Positions 18,273 through 26,785 of a stretch of DNA of 64,000 bases are shown here, one piece after another. The DNA comes from Janthinobacterium sp. CG3 (GTDB lineage Bacteria; Pseudomonadota; Gammaproteobacteria; Burkholderiales; Burkholderiaceae_D): NCBI RefSeq assembly GCF_000344615.1, contig NZ_KB467824.1, forward strand, positions 1,204,592 to 1,268,591. The letters run 5' to 3'. The position numbers and the translations under genes are program-made. Under the pieces are notes generated by a model. The model saw only the letters and a list, made by a program, of their open reading frames with translations, had not been told where the DNA came from and did not search any database. The stretch's first letter is position 1, and the number at the start of each line of letters is the position of its first letter.

Positions 18273-18299
18273 GCGCGGGTCGGCTTACCCGACCTGCGC
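18273..18299 (+). other. Intercistronic hairpin in the eut block
   Basis: GCGCGGGTCGG (18273-18283) pairs with CCGACCTGCGC (18289-18299) across a 5-base loop, giving an 11-base-pair stem with one G-U pair. No T-run follows, so it is more likely to protect the eat mRNA 3' end or set differential expression within the operon than to terminate it. Confidence 0.5.
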
Positions 18300-18341
18300 G
18301 GCAGCCGCCATTTACCTCTATTCCGAACCAGGATCAAGCAC

Positions 18342-19163
18342 ATGTCCAATTACTTCCATTCCAGCTCGCTGCTTCTGGCGTGCGCCATCGTTTCCTTCCA
18401 CGCGCCAAATTCGGCGCACGCCGCCGACGCCGCGCCGGCACCCGCCTGGAGCAGCGGCGGCAACGTCATGCTGTTGTCCGACTACCTGTTTCGCGGCGTA
18501 TCGCAAACCCAGGGGAAAGCCGCCGTGCAGGGCAGCGTCGACTTTAGCCACGCCAGCGGCGCCTACCTGGGCGTATTCGGCTCCGGCGTCTCGAACGCCG
18601 CCTATAACAACACCAGCGGCGCCGAAATCGACCTGTACGGCGGCTACCGCCATGCGCTCAACGACACCAGCAACATCGACGCCGGCCTCGTCACCTATTG
18701 GTATCCATCGGCGAAATACAGCGCCGGAGGGCGCACGATCAAATACGACACCCAGGACGCCAAACTGGGCGTCAACCTCGGCAGCTTCAATGCCTACGGC
18801 TGGGTAACACTGAGCAAGCACTGGTTTGGCTATGCCGTCGACCCCTACAATGGCGACATCGTCGATACGCGCGGCTCGACCTACCTCGAAGCGAACTGGA
18901 ACCCCGAGCTGATGCCGGGCCTGTCCTTGAACCTGCACGCCGGCCAACAACGCGTGCGCAAACTGGGCGCCTATAATTTCGAAGACGTTAAAGTGGGCGT
19001 GACCAAAACCTGGGACGGCTGGACGTTCGCGGCGGCGGCCCTGTACAACAACGGCGACGCCGACGACAACGGCGTGCCGCTGTGGACCTTCTTCAACGCC
19101 GACGGCAGCGGTAAAAACGTCGTCGGCAAGCGCCTCCAGGTCACCGTCGCGCGCAATTTTTAG
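18342..19163 (+). CDS. TorF-family putative outer-membrane porin
   Basis: This 273-residue protein has a signal peptide (residues 1-27, ending AHA) and the LLSDYLFRGVSQTQ motif that opens the TorF family of small putative porins. It then shows alternating aromatic strands and a terminal Phe (ARNF), as expected of an outer-membrane beta-barrel. It lies between the ethanolamine permease and eutB. I infer that it aids passage of ethanolamine or a related amine across the outer membrane; no specificity has been shown for this family. Confidence 0.85.
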   Translation: MSNYFHSSSLLLACAIVSFHAPNSAHAADAAPAPAWSSGGNVMLLSDYLFRGVSQTQGKAAVQGSVDFSHASGAYLGVFGSGVSNAAYNNTSGAEIDLYGGYRHALNDTSNIDAGLVTYWYPSAKYSAGGRTIKYDTQDAKLGVNLGSFNAYGWVTLSKHWFGYAVDPYNGDIVDTRGSTYLEANWNPELMPGLSLNLHAGQQRVRKLGAYNFEDVKVGVTKTWDGWTFAAAALYNNGDADDNGVPLWTFFNADGSGKNVVGKRLQVTVARNF

Positions 19164-19224
19164 GCAAGCGGAAAGGGCGCCTGACAACGCCCCGCAACGC
19201 CACGCACCACTATAAAGGAGCATC

Positions 19225-20616
19225 ATGAGCCAATTCGCGCACATGGTCGGAAGCAAGACATATCTGTTCCGCGACCTGCGGGACCTGATGGCGAAAGCCA
19301 CCCCGGCCCGCTCCGGCGACTACCTCGCCGGCGTCGCGGCGGGCAGCGCCGAAGAGCGCGTCGCGGCGCAAATGGCGCTGGCCGCCTTGCCCCTGACGAC
19401 CTTCCTGAACGACGTGCTGGTGCCTTACGAAAGCGACGAAATCACCCGCCTGATCATCGACGAGCACGACGCCGCCGCCTTCGCCGCGGTCCGCCACCTG
19501 AGCGTGGGCGATTTCCGTAACTGGCTGCTGAGCGACGACGTCGACGAACCGGTGCTGGCCGCGGTGGCGCCCGGCATCACCCCCGAAATGGCGGCCGCGG
19601 TGAGTAAGATCATGCGCATTCAAGACCTGGTGCTGGTGGCCAGGAAATGCCGCGTCGTCACGCGTTTTCGCAACACCATCGGCCTGCCGAACAGCCTGTC
19701 GACCCGGTTGCAGCCGAACCACCCGACCGACGACGCCTCCGGCATCGCCGCGGTGGTGCTCGACGGGCTGCTGTACGGCAGCGGCGACGCCGTCATCGGT
19801 ATCAACCCGGCCACCGACAACGTGGCGCAGGTAATCAAGATCGTCACTATGCTCGACGAAATCATCGACCGCTACGGCATCCCGACCCAGTCGTGCGTGC
19901 TCACCCACGTCACCAACACCATCGCCGCGATCGAACGCGGCGCGCCGGTCGACCTGGTGTTCCAGTCGATCGCCGGCACCGAGGCGGCCAACCAGAGCTT
20001 CGGCGTCAACCTGAGCCTGCTCGACGAAGCGCACCAGGCCGCGCTGTCGCTGCGCCGCGGCACCGTCGGCGACAACGTCATGTACTTTGAAACCGGGCAG
20101 GGCAGCGCGCTGTCGGCCAACGCCAACCATGGCGTCGACCAGCAAACCTGCGAGGCGCGCGCCTACGCGGTGGCGCGCAAATTCCGCCCGCTGCTGGTCA
20201 ACACCGTGGTCGGCTTCATCGGTCCCGAATACCTGTACGACGGCAAGCAAATCATCCGCGCGGGACTGGAAGACCACTTCTGCGCCAAACTTCTGGGCCT
20301 GCCGATGGGCTGCGACGTCTGCTACACCAACCACGCCGAGGCCGACCAGAACGACATGGACGTGCTGCTGACCATGTTGGGCGCGGCCGGCTGTACCTTT
20401 GTGATGGGTATTCCCGGCTCCGACGATATTATGTTGAACTACCAGACCACCTCGTTCCACGACGCGCTGTACGCGCGCCGCGTGTTCGGGCTGCGGCCGG
20501 CGCCGGAATTCGACGCCTGGCTCAAGGCGATGCAAATTTTCACCGACGACGATTACATCACACTGGGCGAATCGCTGCCGGCGCCGTTCCGGCAGGCGCT
20601 GCTGCGATTGTCATAA
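19225..20616 (+). CDS. eutB: Ethanolamine ammonia-lyase large subunit
   Basis: EutB is the catalytic subunit of the adenosylcobalamin-dependent lyase that splits ethanolamine into acetaldehyde and ammonia. The 463-residue protein is normal in length and is recognisable from SNANHGVDQQTCEARAYAVA, NTVVGFIGPEYLYDG, GLPMGCDVCYTNHAEADQND and GIPGSDDIMLNYQTTSFHD. AAAGGAG lies four bases before the ATG. It is followed 12 bases later by eutC. No reactivase (eutA) or microcompartment genes are nearby, so this is the free, non-compartment type of pathway. Confidence 0.97.
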   Translation: MSQFAHMVGSKTYLFRDLRDLMAKATPARSGDYLAGVAAGSAEERVAAQMALAALPLTTFLNDVLVPYESDEITRLIIDEHDAAAFAAVRHLSVGDFRNWLLSDDVDEPVLAAVAPGITPEMAAAVSKIMRIQDLVLVARKCRVVTRFRNTIGLPNSLSTRLQPNHPTDDASGIAAVVLDGLLYGSGDAVIGINPATDNVAQVIKIVTMLDEIIDRYGIPTQSCVLTHVTNTIAAIERGAPVDLVFQSIAGTEAANQSFGVNLSLLDEAHQAALSLRRGTVGDNVMYFETGQGSALSANANHGVDQQTCEARAYAVARKFRPLLVNTVVGFIGPEYLYDGKQIIRAGLEDHFCAKLLGLPMGCDVCYTNHAEADQNDMDVLLTMLGAAGCTFVMGIPGSDDIMLNYQTTSFHDALYARRVFGLRPAPEFDAWLKAMQIFTDDDYITLGESLPAPFRQALLRLS

Positions 20617-20628
20617 AGGAGGCGCCGC

Positions 20629-21447
20629 ATGAGTAACAAGACCGTCATCGCCAATCCTTGGCAGGCGCTGCGCCAGTTCACCGCCGCGCGCATCGCGCTG
20701 GGCCGCACCGGCGTCAGCCAGCCGACCGAACCGCAGCTTGCGTTCCAACTGGCGCACGCGCGCGCGCGCGACGCCGTGCACCTGGCCTTGGACGCCGGCG
20801 CGCTGGCGCGCTCGCTGGGCGGGGCGCTGCAAGCGCCGTTGCCGTGCATAGAATTGCGCAGCGCGGCGGAAAGTCGCCATGTGTACCTGCAACGGCCGGA
20901 TTTGGGGCGCAAGCTCGACGCGGCGTCGCGGCGCGCCTTGATAGAACTGGGCGGACCGGCGGGCGACGCCGCCGCCGCGAAGCCGTACGACCTGGCCTTT
21001 GTCGTCGCCGACGGCCTGTCGGCGCTGGCCATCGAGCAGAACGCCTTGCCGTTTCTACAAATATTGACGCGCCGCCTGGCGCCGGAGCAATGGTCGCTGG
21101 CGCCGGTTAGCATCGTCCAGCAGGGAAGGGTGGCCATCGGCGACGAGGTCGGGGAATTGCTGGGCGCGCGCGCCGTGCTGGTCCTGATCGGCGAGCGCCC
21201 AGGCCTGAGTTCGCCCGACAGCATGGGCCTGTACCTGACGTGGGCGCCGCGCGCCGGCCTGACCGATGAAAGCCGAAACTGTATCTCGAACGTGCGCCCA
21301 GCCGGCTTGCGCTACGAGGAGGCGGCGTTCAAGCTACACTATCTGTTGTCCGAGTCGCGCCGCCGCCAATTGTCCGGCGTCGACTTGAAGGATGAGACGC
21401 CGGGCGCGGGCCAGCCCGACGTGTCGGAGCGCAAGTTTTTGCTGTAG
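20629..21447 (+). CDS. eutC: Ethanolamine ammonia-lyase small subunit
   Basis: EutC is the small subunit that completes the cobalamin-binding site of ethanolamine ammonia-lyase. The 272-residue protein shows [14 protein letters not shown] near the N-terminus, [36 protein letters not shown] and [17 protein letters not shown], all typical. A strong AAAGGAGG lies seven bases before the ATG. It ends the ethanolamine block; no acetaldehyde dehydrogenase gene follows, so that step must be encoded elsewhere. Confidence 0.97.
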   Translation: MSNKTVIANPWQALRQFTAARIALGRTGVSQPTEPQLAFQLAHARARDAVHLALDAGALARSLGGALQAPLPCIELRSAAESRHVYLQRPDLGRKLDAASRRALIELGGPAGDAAAAKPYDLAFVVADGLSALAIEQNALPFLQILTRRLAPEQWSLAPVSIVQQGRVAIGDEVGELLGARAVLVLIGERPGLSSPDSMGLYLTWAPRAGLTDESRNCISNVRPAGLRYEEAAFKLHYLLSESRRRQLSGVDLKDETPGAGQPDVSERKFLL

Positions 21448-21529
21448 TTGCGGCGCGGACGCCGTGTCGCTTTGCTGAATTAATAGTTGACTAATATTGA
21501 CTTTCACCGAACACGGGGAGTAAAGATAA

Positions 21530-21832
21530 ATGGCGACGGTACCCGCTTTGCGTATCCGCGACTTGAAGGGCTTGGGACCGCGCAGCGAACAGATGTTTGC
21601 CTTGGTTGGTATCGTCACGGTGCGGGAATTCCTCGCAACCGATCCATATGTGCTGTACGCCAAGCTTAAGCCGGTCGTGCCGGCGTTGAACGTGCTGGCA
21701 ATCTACGCCATGATCGGTGCGCAGCAAGGCCGCCCTTGGCTGGAGGTCAAGCGCGAGCTACGCGGCGACATCCTGCTGCGCCTTGACATGATGGGGCTGA
21801 CGCCCAAGAAAAAGCCGCCTCGGACGAAATAA
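21530..21832 (+). CDS. Small TfoX C-terminal-like helix-hairpin-helix protein
   Basis: This 100-residue protein resembles the stand-alone C-terminal domain of TfoX/Sxy: a helix-hairpin-helix segment LKGLGPRSEQMFALVGIVTV, followed by PVVPALNVLAIYAMIGA and the LRGDILLRLDMMGL end. TfoX promotes competence gene expression in other bacteria, but isolated C-terminal domains have no defined job. GGGGAG lies about ten bases before the ATG. The basic C-terminus (PKKKPPRTK) is compatible with nucleic-acid contact. Confidence 0.72.
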   Translation: MATVPALRIRDLKGLGPRSEQMFALVGIVTVREFLATDPYVLYAKLKPVVPALNVLAIYAMIGAQQGRPWLEVKRELRGDILLRLDMMGLTPKKKPPRTK

Positions 21833-21990
21833 GGCGATTGGCGGTCGCGCACCAGACCAGCTTACCTGTGTAAACATGCTGCCATGTTGCATGTTTTATA
21901 TGTAACTGACATGTTTATTAGGAAATACTGGACCGCCGTAACCGTCTGTGCGATAGTCGACCTTTCCTCGACACGTACGACATTGAGTAT

Positions 21991-22191
21991 ATGGGTAACA
22001 TCCCTTTTCCAAGCACCGATATTTCGAACGGCCGCCGCGACGTGGCCACATTTCAGATAGTGGAGGCTGGCATCGCCCTGATGCGCGTCTATGGCGCCGC
22101 GGAAGCGGCGAAGTTCCTCGCCGACGCCGGCGTTGGCTTTGCCGTCACGGTGCGCGTTCTTTCCGAGTTGGGACCCAGGCGCGCGCCATAG
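21991..22191 (+). CDS. Small hypothetical protein
   Basis: This 66-residue protein is of unknown function. The second half (IALMRVYGAAEAAKFLADAGVGFAV begins this stretch) is a plausible two-helix region. The ATG at 21991 has no strong Shine-Dalgarno sequence. Amino-acid use is natural rather than the Arg-rich pattern of antisense frames, so it may be real. It lies in a more AT-rich stretch (21840-22000) that could hold its promoter. Confidence 0.5.
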   Translation: MGNIPFPSTDISNGRRDVATFQIVEAGIALMRVYGAAEAAKFLADAGVGFAVTVRVLSELGPRRAP

Positions 22192-22378
22192 GCCGCCCGG
22201 GGCAAGCCCACTGCTCGCAGGGGCGCCGACTTGCGGTTCTGCCAGCTATGCACGGGTGCGATCTGGTATAGTCGCCAGCCGGCCCCGACGGGGCGCGGCG
22301 TTTTGGCTGACGCCTACTTCATTGGCTGGCTTTGCCGTTCTACGGCCGGCGCCTTCGCCCACCTGACTCATCAGTACT

Positions 22379-22924
22379 ATGCCCACTATTCTCACTCATG
22401 CCGTCGTGCCGTTGGCGCTTGCTGTCGGCCTCGGCAATCGCATTTCACGCCGGCTACTGATTGCCGGCATTGTCGCCGCCATTCTTCCCGATCTGGATGT
22501 CGTCGCCTTCCGGCTGCATATTGCCTACGCAGATGCGTTTGGCCATCGCGGCGCCAGCCACTCGCTGCTGTTCGCGCTCGCGGTTGGCCTGTTGGCGCTG
22601 TTTTTTTCTTCGCAGCTACGTAGTTCGCCACGCGGCGCTTTTGTTTTCGCCGGCGTGGCCGCCGCATCGCATGGTTTGCTGGATATGTTGACCAACGGCG
22701 GCTTGGGGGTGGCGCTCTACTGGCCTTGGTCTGTGGAACGCTTTTTCGCGCCCTGGCAAGTGATCGAGGTCTCGCCGCTGGCGCTGAGCAGGGTGTTCGG
22801 CGCCCGAGGCCTGGTTGTCCTTCAATCCGAGCTTTTGTGGGTCTGGCTGCCAGCCGCGATACTAGCCGGGGCGCTGTTGGCGGCACGGAAATTGGGCGCC
22901 AGGTTCGCCGCTGAGAAAACTTAA
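22379..22924 (+). CDS. YdjM-type membrane-bound metal-dependent hydrolase
   Basis: This 181-residue inner-membrane protein of the YdjM family (predicted metal-dependent hydrolase) shows the family motifs: the start PTILTHAVVPLA, ILPDLDVV, FGHRGASHSLLFAL and SHGLLDMLTNGG, whose His and Asp residues probably bind metal. There are about four transmembrane segments. E. coli YdjM is LexA-regulated; no clear LexA box is seen here. The family function is not established. No strong ribosome binding site precedes the ATG. Confidence 0.85.
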   Translation: MPTILTHAVVPLALAVGLGNRISRRLLIAGIVAAILPDLDVVAFRLHIAYADAFGHRGASHSLLFALAVGLLALFFSSQLRSSPRGAFVFAGVAAASHGLLDMLTNGGLGVALYWPWSVERFFAPWQVIEVSPLALSRVFGARGLVVLQSELLWVWLPAAILAGALLAARKLGARFAAEKT

Positions 22925-22966
22925 GCCCTCTAAACAGTTATTAATTCATGATGAGCGAAAACGAGT

Positions 22967-23308
22967 ATGGTCAAGTACGGTAAGTTTCCGACAATGGCCA
23001 GTACATTGCGCGCGGAAACGCTGGTGGTGCTGCTGGCGTCGAACGATATGACGGGCGTGGAAAGCCTGTTTGAGCATCGTAAGATCAGCGTCAGCACGGT
23101 CGTGCGCGCCCTGATGAAGAAGTATGGCTGGCCCATCGAACGCCACGATTTTCCGACCAACACCGCCGACGGGCGGGCGGCGTGGGCGTCGGTGTATTCC
23201 CTGCCGCAAGAGGTGATCGACGCCGCGCTCGACGCCGGTGGCCGCGACTGGATCGAGGGCGTCAGGGCGGCGCGTACCGCGCGCTCGCGCAAAGCCGTGC
23301 GCCGCTGA
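22967..23308 (+). CDS. Hypothetical protein, possible winged-helix DNA-binding
   Basis: This 113-residue soluble protein has the pattern ALMKKYGWPIERHDFPTNTA followed by VYSLPQEVIDAALDAG. It resembles small winged-helix/HTH proteins that read a short sequence after a KRYGWPI-type helix, so DNA binding is a guess. The C-terminus is Arg-rich. Starts at 22967 and 22994 are both possible. It converges on the histidine kinase gene with a 9-base gap. Confidence 0.6.
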   Translation: MVKYGKFPTMASTLRAETLVVLLASNDMTGVESLFEHRKISVSTVVRALMKKYGWPIERHDFPTNTADGRAAWASVYSLPQEVIDAALDAGGRDWIEGVRAARTARSRKAVRR

Positions 23309-23317
23309 CGACGCGCA

Positions 23318-24691
23318 TCAATCGGCGACGGGGATGGTGACGGCGAAGGCACAGCCTTTGCCGTCCAGGCCCGCCGTCAGGCGGACGCTGCCGCGCAGGC
23401 GCGCCACCGCCTGCGTGACGATGGCCAGGCCGAGGCCGGCGCCGGTCGCGTTGTGGCCGACGCCGCGGTAGAAACGCTCGAACACCAGCGCGCGTTGCAC
23501 CTGTGGGATGCCGGGGCCGTCGTCGGCCACCGACAAGGTCAGCGTGCCGGCTTGGCGCCGCAGCGTGACCGCCACTCGGCCGCCGTCGTACGCGTAGCGG
23601 ATGGCGTTGGTCAGCAGGTTCTGCAGGATGGATTGGAAGGCGTGCGCTTCGAGCGAATGGAGCAGGGTGTCCGGCGCGTCCAGCGACAGCTCCAGTCCGC
23701 GCGCCATGGCGGCCGGCGCCAACATCGCCAGTTCTTGCCGCGCCAGTTGCGCCAGGTCCAGCACGGCGACCGCTTGCGCCTGGGCGCTGTCGATGTGGGC
23801 CAGGTCCAGCAATTGCCGGATCAGGTGCGAGGCGCGGGCGATCGCATGCTCCATGCGCTGCCCGGCCTCGGCGCGCTGGGCCGGCTCGAGCGCCACGGTC
23901 AGCACGTGGGCCTGGGCCGAGATCACCGCCATCGGCGTGCGCAGCTCGTGGGCGGCGTCCTGAACGAAGCTGTGTTCGCGCGCGATCTTGTTGCGCAGTT
24001 GGCCCAGCAGGCGATCGAGCGCGCCGGTCAGCGGCGCCAGTTCGGCGTATTTGCCGTCGATGTGCAGCGGCGCCAAATCGTCGGGACCTTTGGCGGCGAT
24101 GCGCTCGGACAGGTCCCGCAGCGGGCGCAGGCCGCCCGCGACCGACAACCACAGCGGCAGTAGCACGAAGGGGAAGGCGATCAGCATGTCGACGGTCAGG
24201 TCGCCGCTCATGTGCAGCAACAGCCAGGCGCTGCTGAGCGTCGGCGCCGCCACCTTCACGCTCCAGCGCGCGCTGTCGCCCTGGTAGACGCGGAAACCCC
24301 GGCCGTTCACCGTCACGTCGCTCAGGCGCGCGCTATCGCCGCGCAAGGTCGCCGCGCCGCCCTCCGGCGACAGGAACAGGCGCTTGCCGCGCCGGTCCGT
24401 CAGCTCCATCAGCACCACGCCGGGAATCTGCTTGCTGCGGTAGGCGGCGTTGACCATGCTCGAGGTGGCGGCGACGACGGCGCGCGCCTCGCCGGCGTTG
24501 TCCAGGGCGGCGATCGAGGCCAGCATGCCCCGGCCGAGGCTGAGCACGTTGTCGTCTATCCTGTCGCGGTCGGTGGCCTGCCACAACTGGTGCGCCATCA
24601 GCACCAGCCAGACCAGGCCGAAGGCGAGCAGCAGCGCGAGCACCACGCGCCGCACCAGCGTCGGGCGCAACATATGGCGCAGCCGCTTCAT
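23318..24691 (-). CDS. Sensor histidine kinase (QseC/TctE-like)
   Basis: This 457-residue inner-membrane kinase has two transmembrane segments (about residues 12-34 and 160-188) flanking a periplasmic sensor domain, then a HAMP-like linker. The HisKA phospho-acceptor His248 lies in FVQDAAHELRTPMAV. HATPase motifs follow: NLLTNAIRYA, VADDGPGIP and GAGLGLAIV. Its ATG overlaps the stop of the response regulator gene by four bases, so the pair is translationally coupled. The signal is unknown; the domain layout is that of the QseC/TctE group. Confidence 0.94.
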   Translation of the reverse strand: MKRLRHMLRPTLVRRVVLALLLAFGLVWLVLMAHQLWQATDRDRIDDNVLSLGRGMLASIAALDNAGEARAVVAATSSMVNAAYRSKQIPGVVLMELTDRRGKRLFLSPEGGAATLRGDSARLSDVTVNGRGFRVYQGDSARWSVKVAAPTLSSAWLLLHMSGDLTVDMLIAFPFVLLPLWLSVAGGLRPLRDLSERIAAKGPDDLAPLHIDGKYAELAPLTGALDRLLGQLRNKIAREHSFVQDAAHELRTPMAVISAQAHVLTVALEPAQRAEAGQRMEHAIARASHLIRQLLDLAHIDSAQAQAVAVLDLAQLARQELAMLAPAAMARGLELSLDAPDTLLHSLEAHAFQSILQNLLTNAIRYAYDGGRVAVTLRRQAGTLTLSVADDGPGIPQVQRALVFERFYRGVGHNATGAGLGLAIVTQAVARLRGSVRLTAGLDGKGCAFAVTIPVAD

Positions 24692-25344
24692 GCCGCGAAC
24701 AGGTAGCCGACGCCGCGCACGGTGCGGATACGCTCGGCGCCGATCTTGCGGCGCAGGTTGGAGACGTGCACTTCCAGCGCGCCGAAGTCGATGGCGTCGC
24801 CCAGCGGCTCAAGGCGTTGCGCCAGCGCGCCCTTCGGCACCACCACGCCGGGTTCGCGGGCCAGTTCCAGCATTAGGTGGAATTCGCGCGGCGACAGCTC
24901 CAGCGCCACGCCGCCCAGGCGCGCCAGGTAGCGGCGCGGCTCGATTTGCAGCTCGCCGAGGTTCCATACCTCGCTCGACTGGCGCGCGTAGCGGCGCAGC
25001 ACGGCGCGGATACGCGAGACCAGTTCGGCGGTGGCGAACGGTTTGACGATGAAGTCGTCGGCGCCGCCGTCCAGGCCGGCCAGCCGGTCGCCCAGCGCGG
25101 CGCGGGCGGTAATGATGATGACCGGCAGCGCGACGCCGGCGCGGCGCCAGCGCGTCAGCAGGTCCAGGCCGGTGCCGTCCGGCAGCGACAGGTCGAGCAG
25201 TACGCAGTCGTAGAGCGGCTCGGCGAAGCTGCGCGGCGCGTCGGCGATGCGCCGCAGCCATTCGCTGCTGATGCCTTCGACTTTAAGCGCCTGTTGCAAG
25301 GCGAAGCCCAGGTCGAGGTCGTCTTCTATGATGAGTATGTGCAT
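24688..25344 (-). CDS. OmpR-family response regulator (QseB-like)
   Basis: This 218-residue regulator has a receiver domain (phospho-acceptor Asp51 in DCVLLDLSLPDG, acidic pocket EDD at 7-9) and a C-terminal winged helix (LSPREFHLMLELA and VHVSNLRRKIG). It partners with the downstream kinase. The ATG at 25344 has no Shine-Dalgarno sequence. It lies exactly seven bases after a perfect TATAAT on the minus strand, so the mRNA is probably leaderless. Direct repeats further upstream are a likely self-binding site. Confidence 0.95.
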   Translation of the reverse strand: MHILIIEDDLDLGFALQQALKVEGISSEWLRRIADAPRSFAEPLYDCVLLDLSLPDGTGLDLLTRWRRAGVALPVIIITARAALGDRLAGLDGGADDFIVKPFATAELVSRIRAVLRRYARQSSEVWNLGELQIEPRRYLARLGGVALELSPREFHLMLELAREPGVVVPKGALAQRLEPLGDAIDFGALEVHVSNLRRKIGAERIRTVRGVGYLFAA

Positions 25345-25388
25345 GCAAGAATTATAACTGCCTAAACCTTAAGCTTAGCCAAAGCTTA
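25345..25388 (-). promoter_or_regulatory. Leaderless promoter and direct-repeat operator of the response regulator
   Basis: On the minus strand a perfect TATAAT occupies 25356-25351. Six bases later, at 25344, is the A of the regulator's ATG, exactly where transcription should start. No -35 is seen. In its place are two copies of the heptamer TAAGCTT (plus strand AAGCTTA at 25371-25377 and 25382-25388) spaced 11 bases apart. One helical turn between direct repeats overlapping the -35 is the usual layout for an OmpR/PmrA-type activator site, so autoregulation is likely. Confidence 0.6.
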
Positions 25389-25441
25389 TCGCCCATAGAA
25401 TGGCGTCATTCGCCAAGACGCGTTAACTCAGGGAGAAAGAC

Positions 25442-26284
25442 ATGGGATGGTGGTATGCGGGCAGATTGTTGTGGGCCGGCGCGGCGACGGCGTGTTTGAT
25501 GTGCAACGCCGTGGCCGTCGCGGCGGACCAGGCGCCGATGCAGGTGGTGAAGGTAGACGGCTTGGCCGATCCCGACCGGCAGTCGTATCGGCGCATGCTC
25601 AAGGGAATGGACGCGTTTGAGAAATACCACCACTTGGCGCCCAAGGCCGAACTGCGCTATCGCCTGTATCCGCGGCTGGAGGGCGTGCGCGCCAGCGGCA
25701 CCGCGATGACGATCCAGGGCGATACGGCCAGTATTGCGGTGGCGTTGGCCGGGGATTTGAGTTTTACGCTGGTGCGCGACGAGCAAGCCTTGCGGGAGGG
25801 CGCGGTGGTGACGACCAATCGCAAGGACCGCAGTTTTGCCTGGGGGCCGGAGGTGCGCACGCCGGGCTTGCCGCCGAATACGTGGCGGCTGGGCGATCTG
25901 CGCCTGCAATGCCAGATCGACCGGGGCGCCAGCTTGTTCGTCGGACTGAAACCGCCGGCATATCTGCTGTTGGAGGCGACCACGGACGTCTGTAGCCTGT
26001 ATCCCGGCTACTGGCCCTATTATGCCGAGCGCGCCGTGTTTGGCGTCAGCTTGGTGAACGGCAAGCGCAGACAGATGCTGACGTCGGATCTGTTGTATGC
26101 GAACCGCTTGCCGACGCCTATTCATCCGTTTTACGACATGTTTCCATTTTTGTACGAACGTACGTTTATGCTACGGGTCAGCGATACCAGCTGGCCGGAC
26201 GATACGCTGGTCGAAATTGAGTATATGGATGACGAGGCCGTCGCGACGGCCGCGCCGGATGCCGTGTCGGCCGCAGTGGAATAG
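25442..26284 (+). CDS. Exported hypothetical protein
   Basis: This 280-residue protein has a signal peptide (residues 1-29, ending AVAVAA) and no recognised domain. It is rich in Tyr and Arg, with sections such as YRRMLKGMDAFEKYHHLAP and YPGYWPYYAERAVFGVSL. It is probably periplasmic. AGGGAGA lies six bases before the ATG. It is divergent from the two-component genes across a 97-base promoter region and overlaps in context with the lipoprotein gene 12 bases downstream, so the pair is likely one operon. Regulation by the neighbouring response regulator is plausible. Confidence 0.78.
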   Translation: MGWWYAGRLLWAGAATACLMCNAVAVAADQAPMQVVKVDGLADPDRQSYRRMLKGMDAFEKYHHLAPKAELRYRLYPRLEGVRASGTAMTIQGDTASIAVALAGDLSFTLVRDEQALREGAVVTTNRKDRSFAWGPEVRTPGLPPNTWRLGDLRLQCQIDRGASLFVGLKPPAYLLLEATTDVCSLYPGYWPYYAERAVFGVSLVNGKRRQMLTSDLLYANRLPTPIHPFYDMFPFLYERTFMLRVSDTSWPDDTLVEIEYMDDEAVATAAPDAVSAAVE

Positions 26285-26296
26285 GAGGAAATGCTG

Positions 26297-26701
26297 ATGC
26301 GTATAGGTATTCGAATGGCCTTGATTGGCTGGGTGGCGTTGAATATGGCCGGGTGCGCTTCGCTTGGCAATGGCGCGATCAAGACCTTGAGCGAGGACGG
26401 CGCGCGGCAGGTGCTGAGCGCCGGCAAGACCACCAAGGCCGAGTTGCTACTGGCGATGGGCGAGGCGTCGGTGCAGACGTTCCGCAATGGTTATGAAGTG
26501 TGGGTATACAACTGTAAGCCGGGCTTGCCGGGCTTGCCGGGGTTTGTCGGGTTTTTGCCGGTGGTCGGTGCGCTGGCCAGCGTGATCGACGCCAGCACCG
26601 GCGGCAGGGAATTGGCGGTGCTGTTCGATCGCGACGGTGTCGTGAAGAAATACCAGTTGCGGGTGGCGGAGTCGCAGGTGGAACGGCTGCTGGCGCGGTA
26701 A
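26297..26701 (+). CDS. Small lipoprotein, BamE/SmpA-like
   Basis: This 134-residue protein has a lipoprotein signal ending in the lipobox LNMAGC (Cys20). The domain resembles the BamE/SmpA two-layer fold: LSAGKTTKAELLLAMGEAS followed by YEVWVYNCKPG. A Gly/Pro-rich hydrophobic hairpin (LPGLPGFVGFLPVVGALA) is unusual and may contact the membrane. The ATG at 26297 was preferred to the one at 26291 because AGGAGG at 26283-26288 is then eight bases away. It is co-transcribed with the exported protein upstream. Function is unknown. Confidence 0.77.
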   Translation: MRIGIRMALIGWVALNMAGCASLGNGAIKTLSEDGARQVLSAGKTTKAELLLAMGEASVQTFRNGYEVWVYNCKPGLPGLPGFVGFLPVVGALASVIDASTGGRELAVLFDRDGVVKKYQLRVAESQVERLLAR

Positions 26702-26704
26702 GCC

Positions 26705-26732
26705 CGGGGTCAGACCCGAGGGTCTGACCGGG
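26705..26732. repeat. REP-like palindrome between convergent genes
   Basis: GGTCAGACC (26708-26716) and GGTCTGACC (26721-26729) are perfect inverted arms around a 4-base loop, flanked by CCCGG and CGGG. It lies between the convergent lipoprotein gene and nadB and may terminate both. The GGGGTCAGACCC core is related to the GGGGACAGACC arms at 15573-15625 and to a single arm near 8430. Confidence 0.75.
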
Positions 26733-26785
26733 TTACGTCCTTGGTTGGGATGCGTTCAGCGCCGAAACCAGCCAACGCAAGGCGC

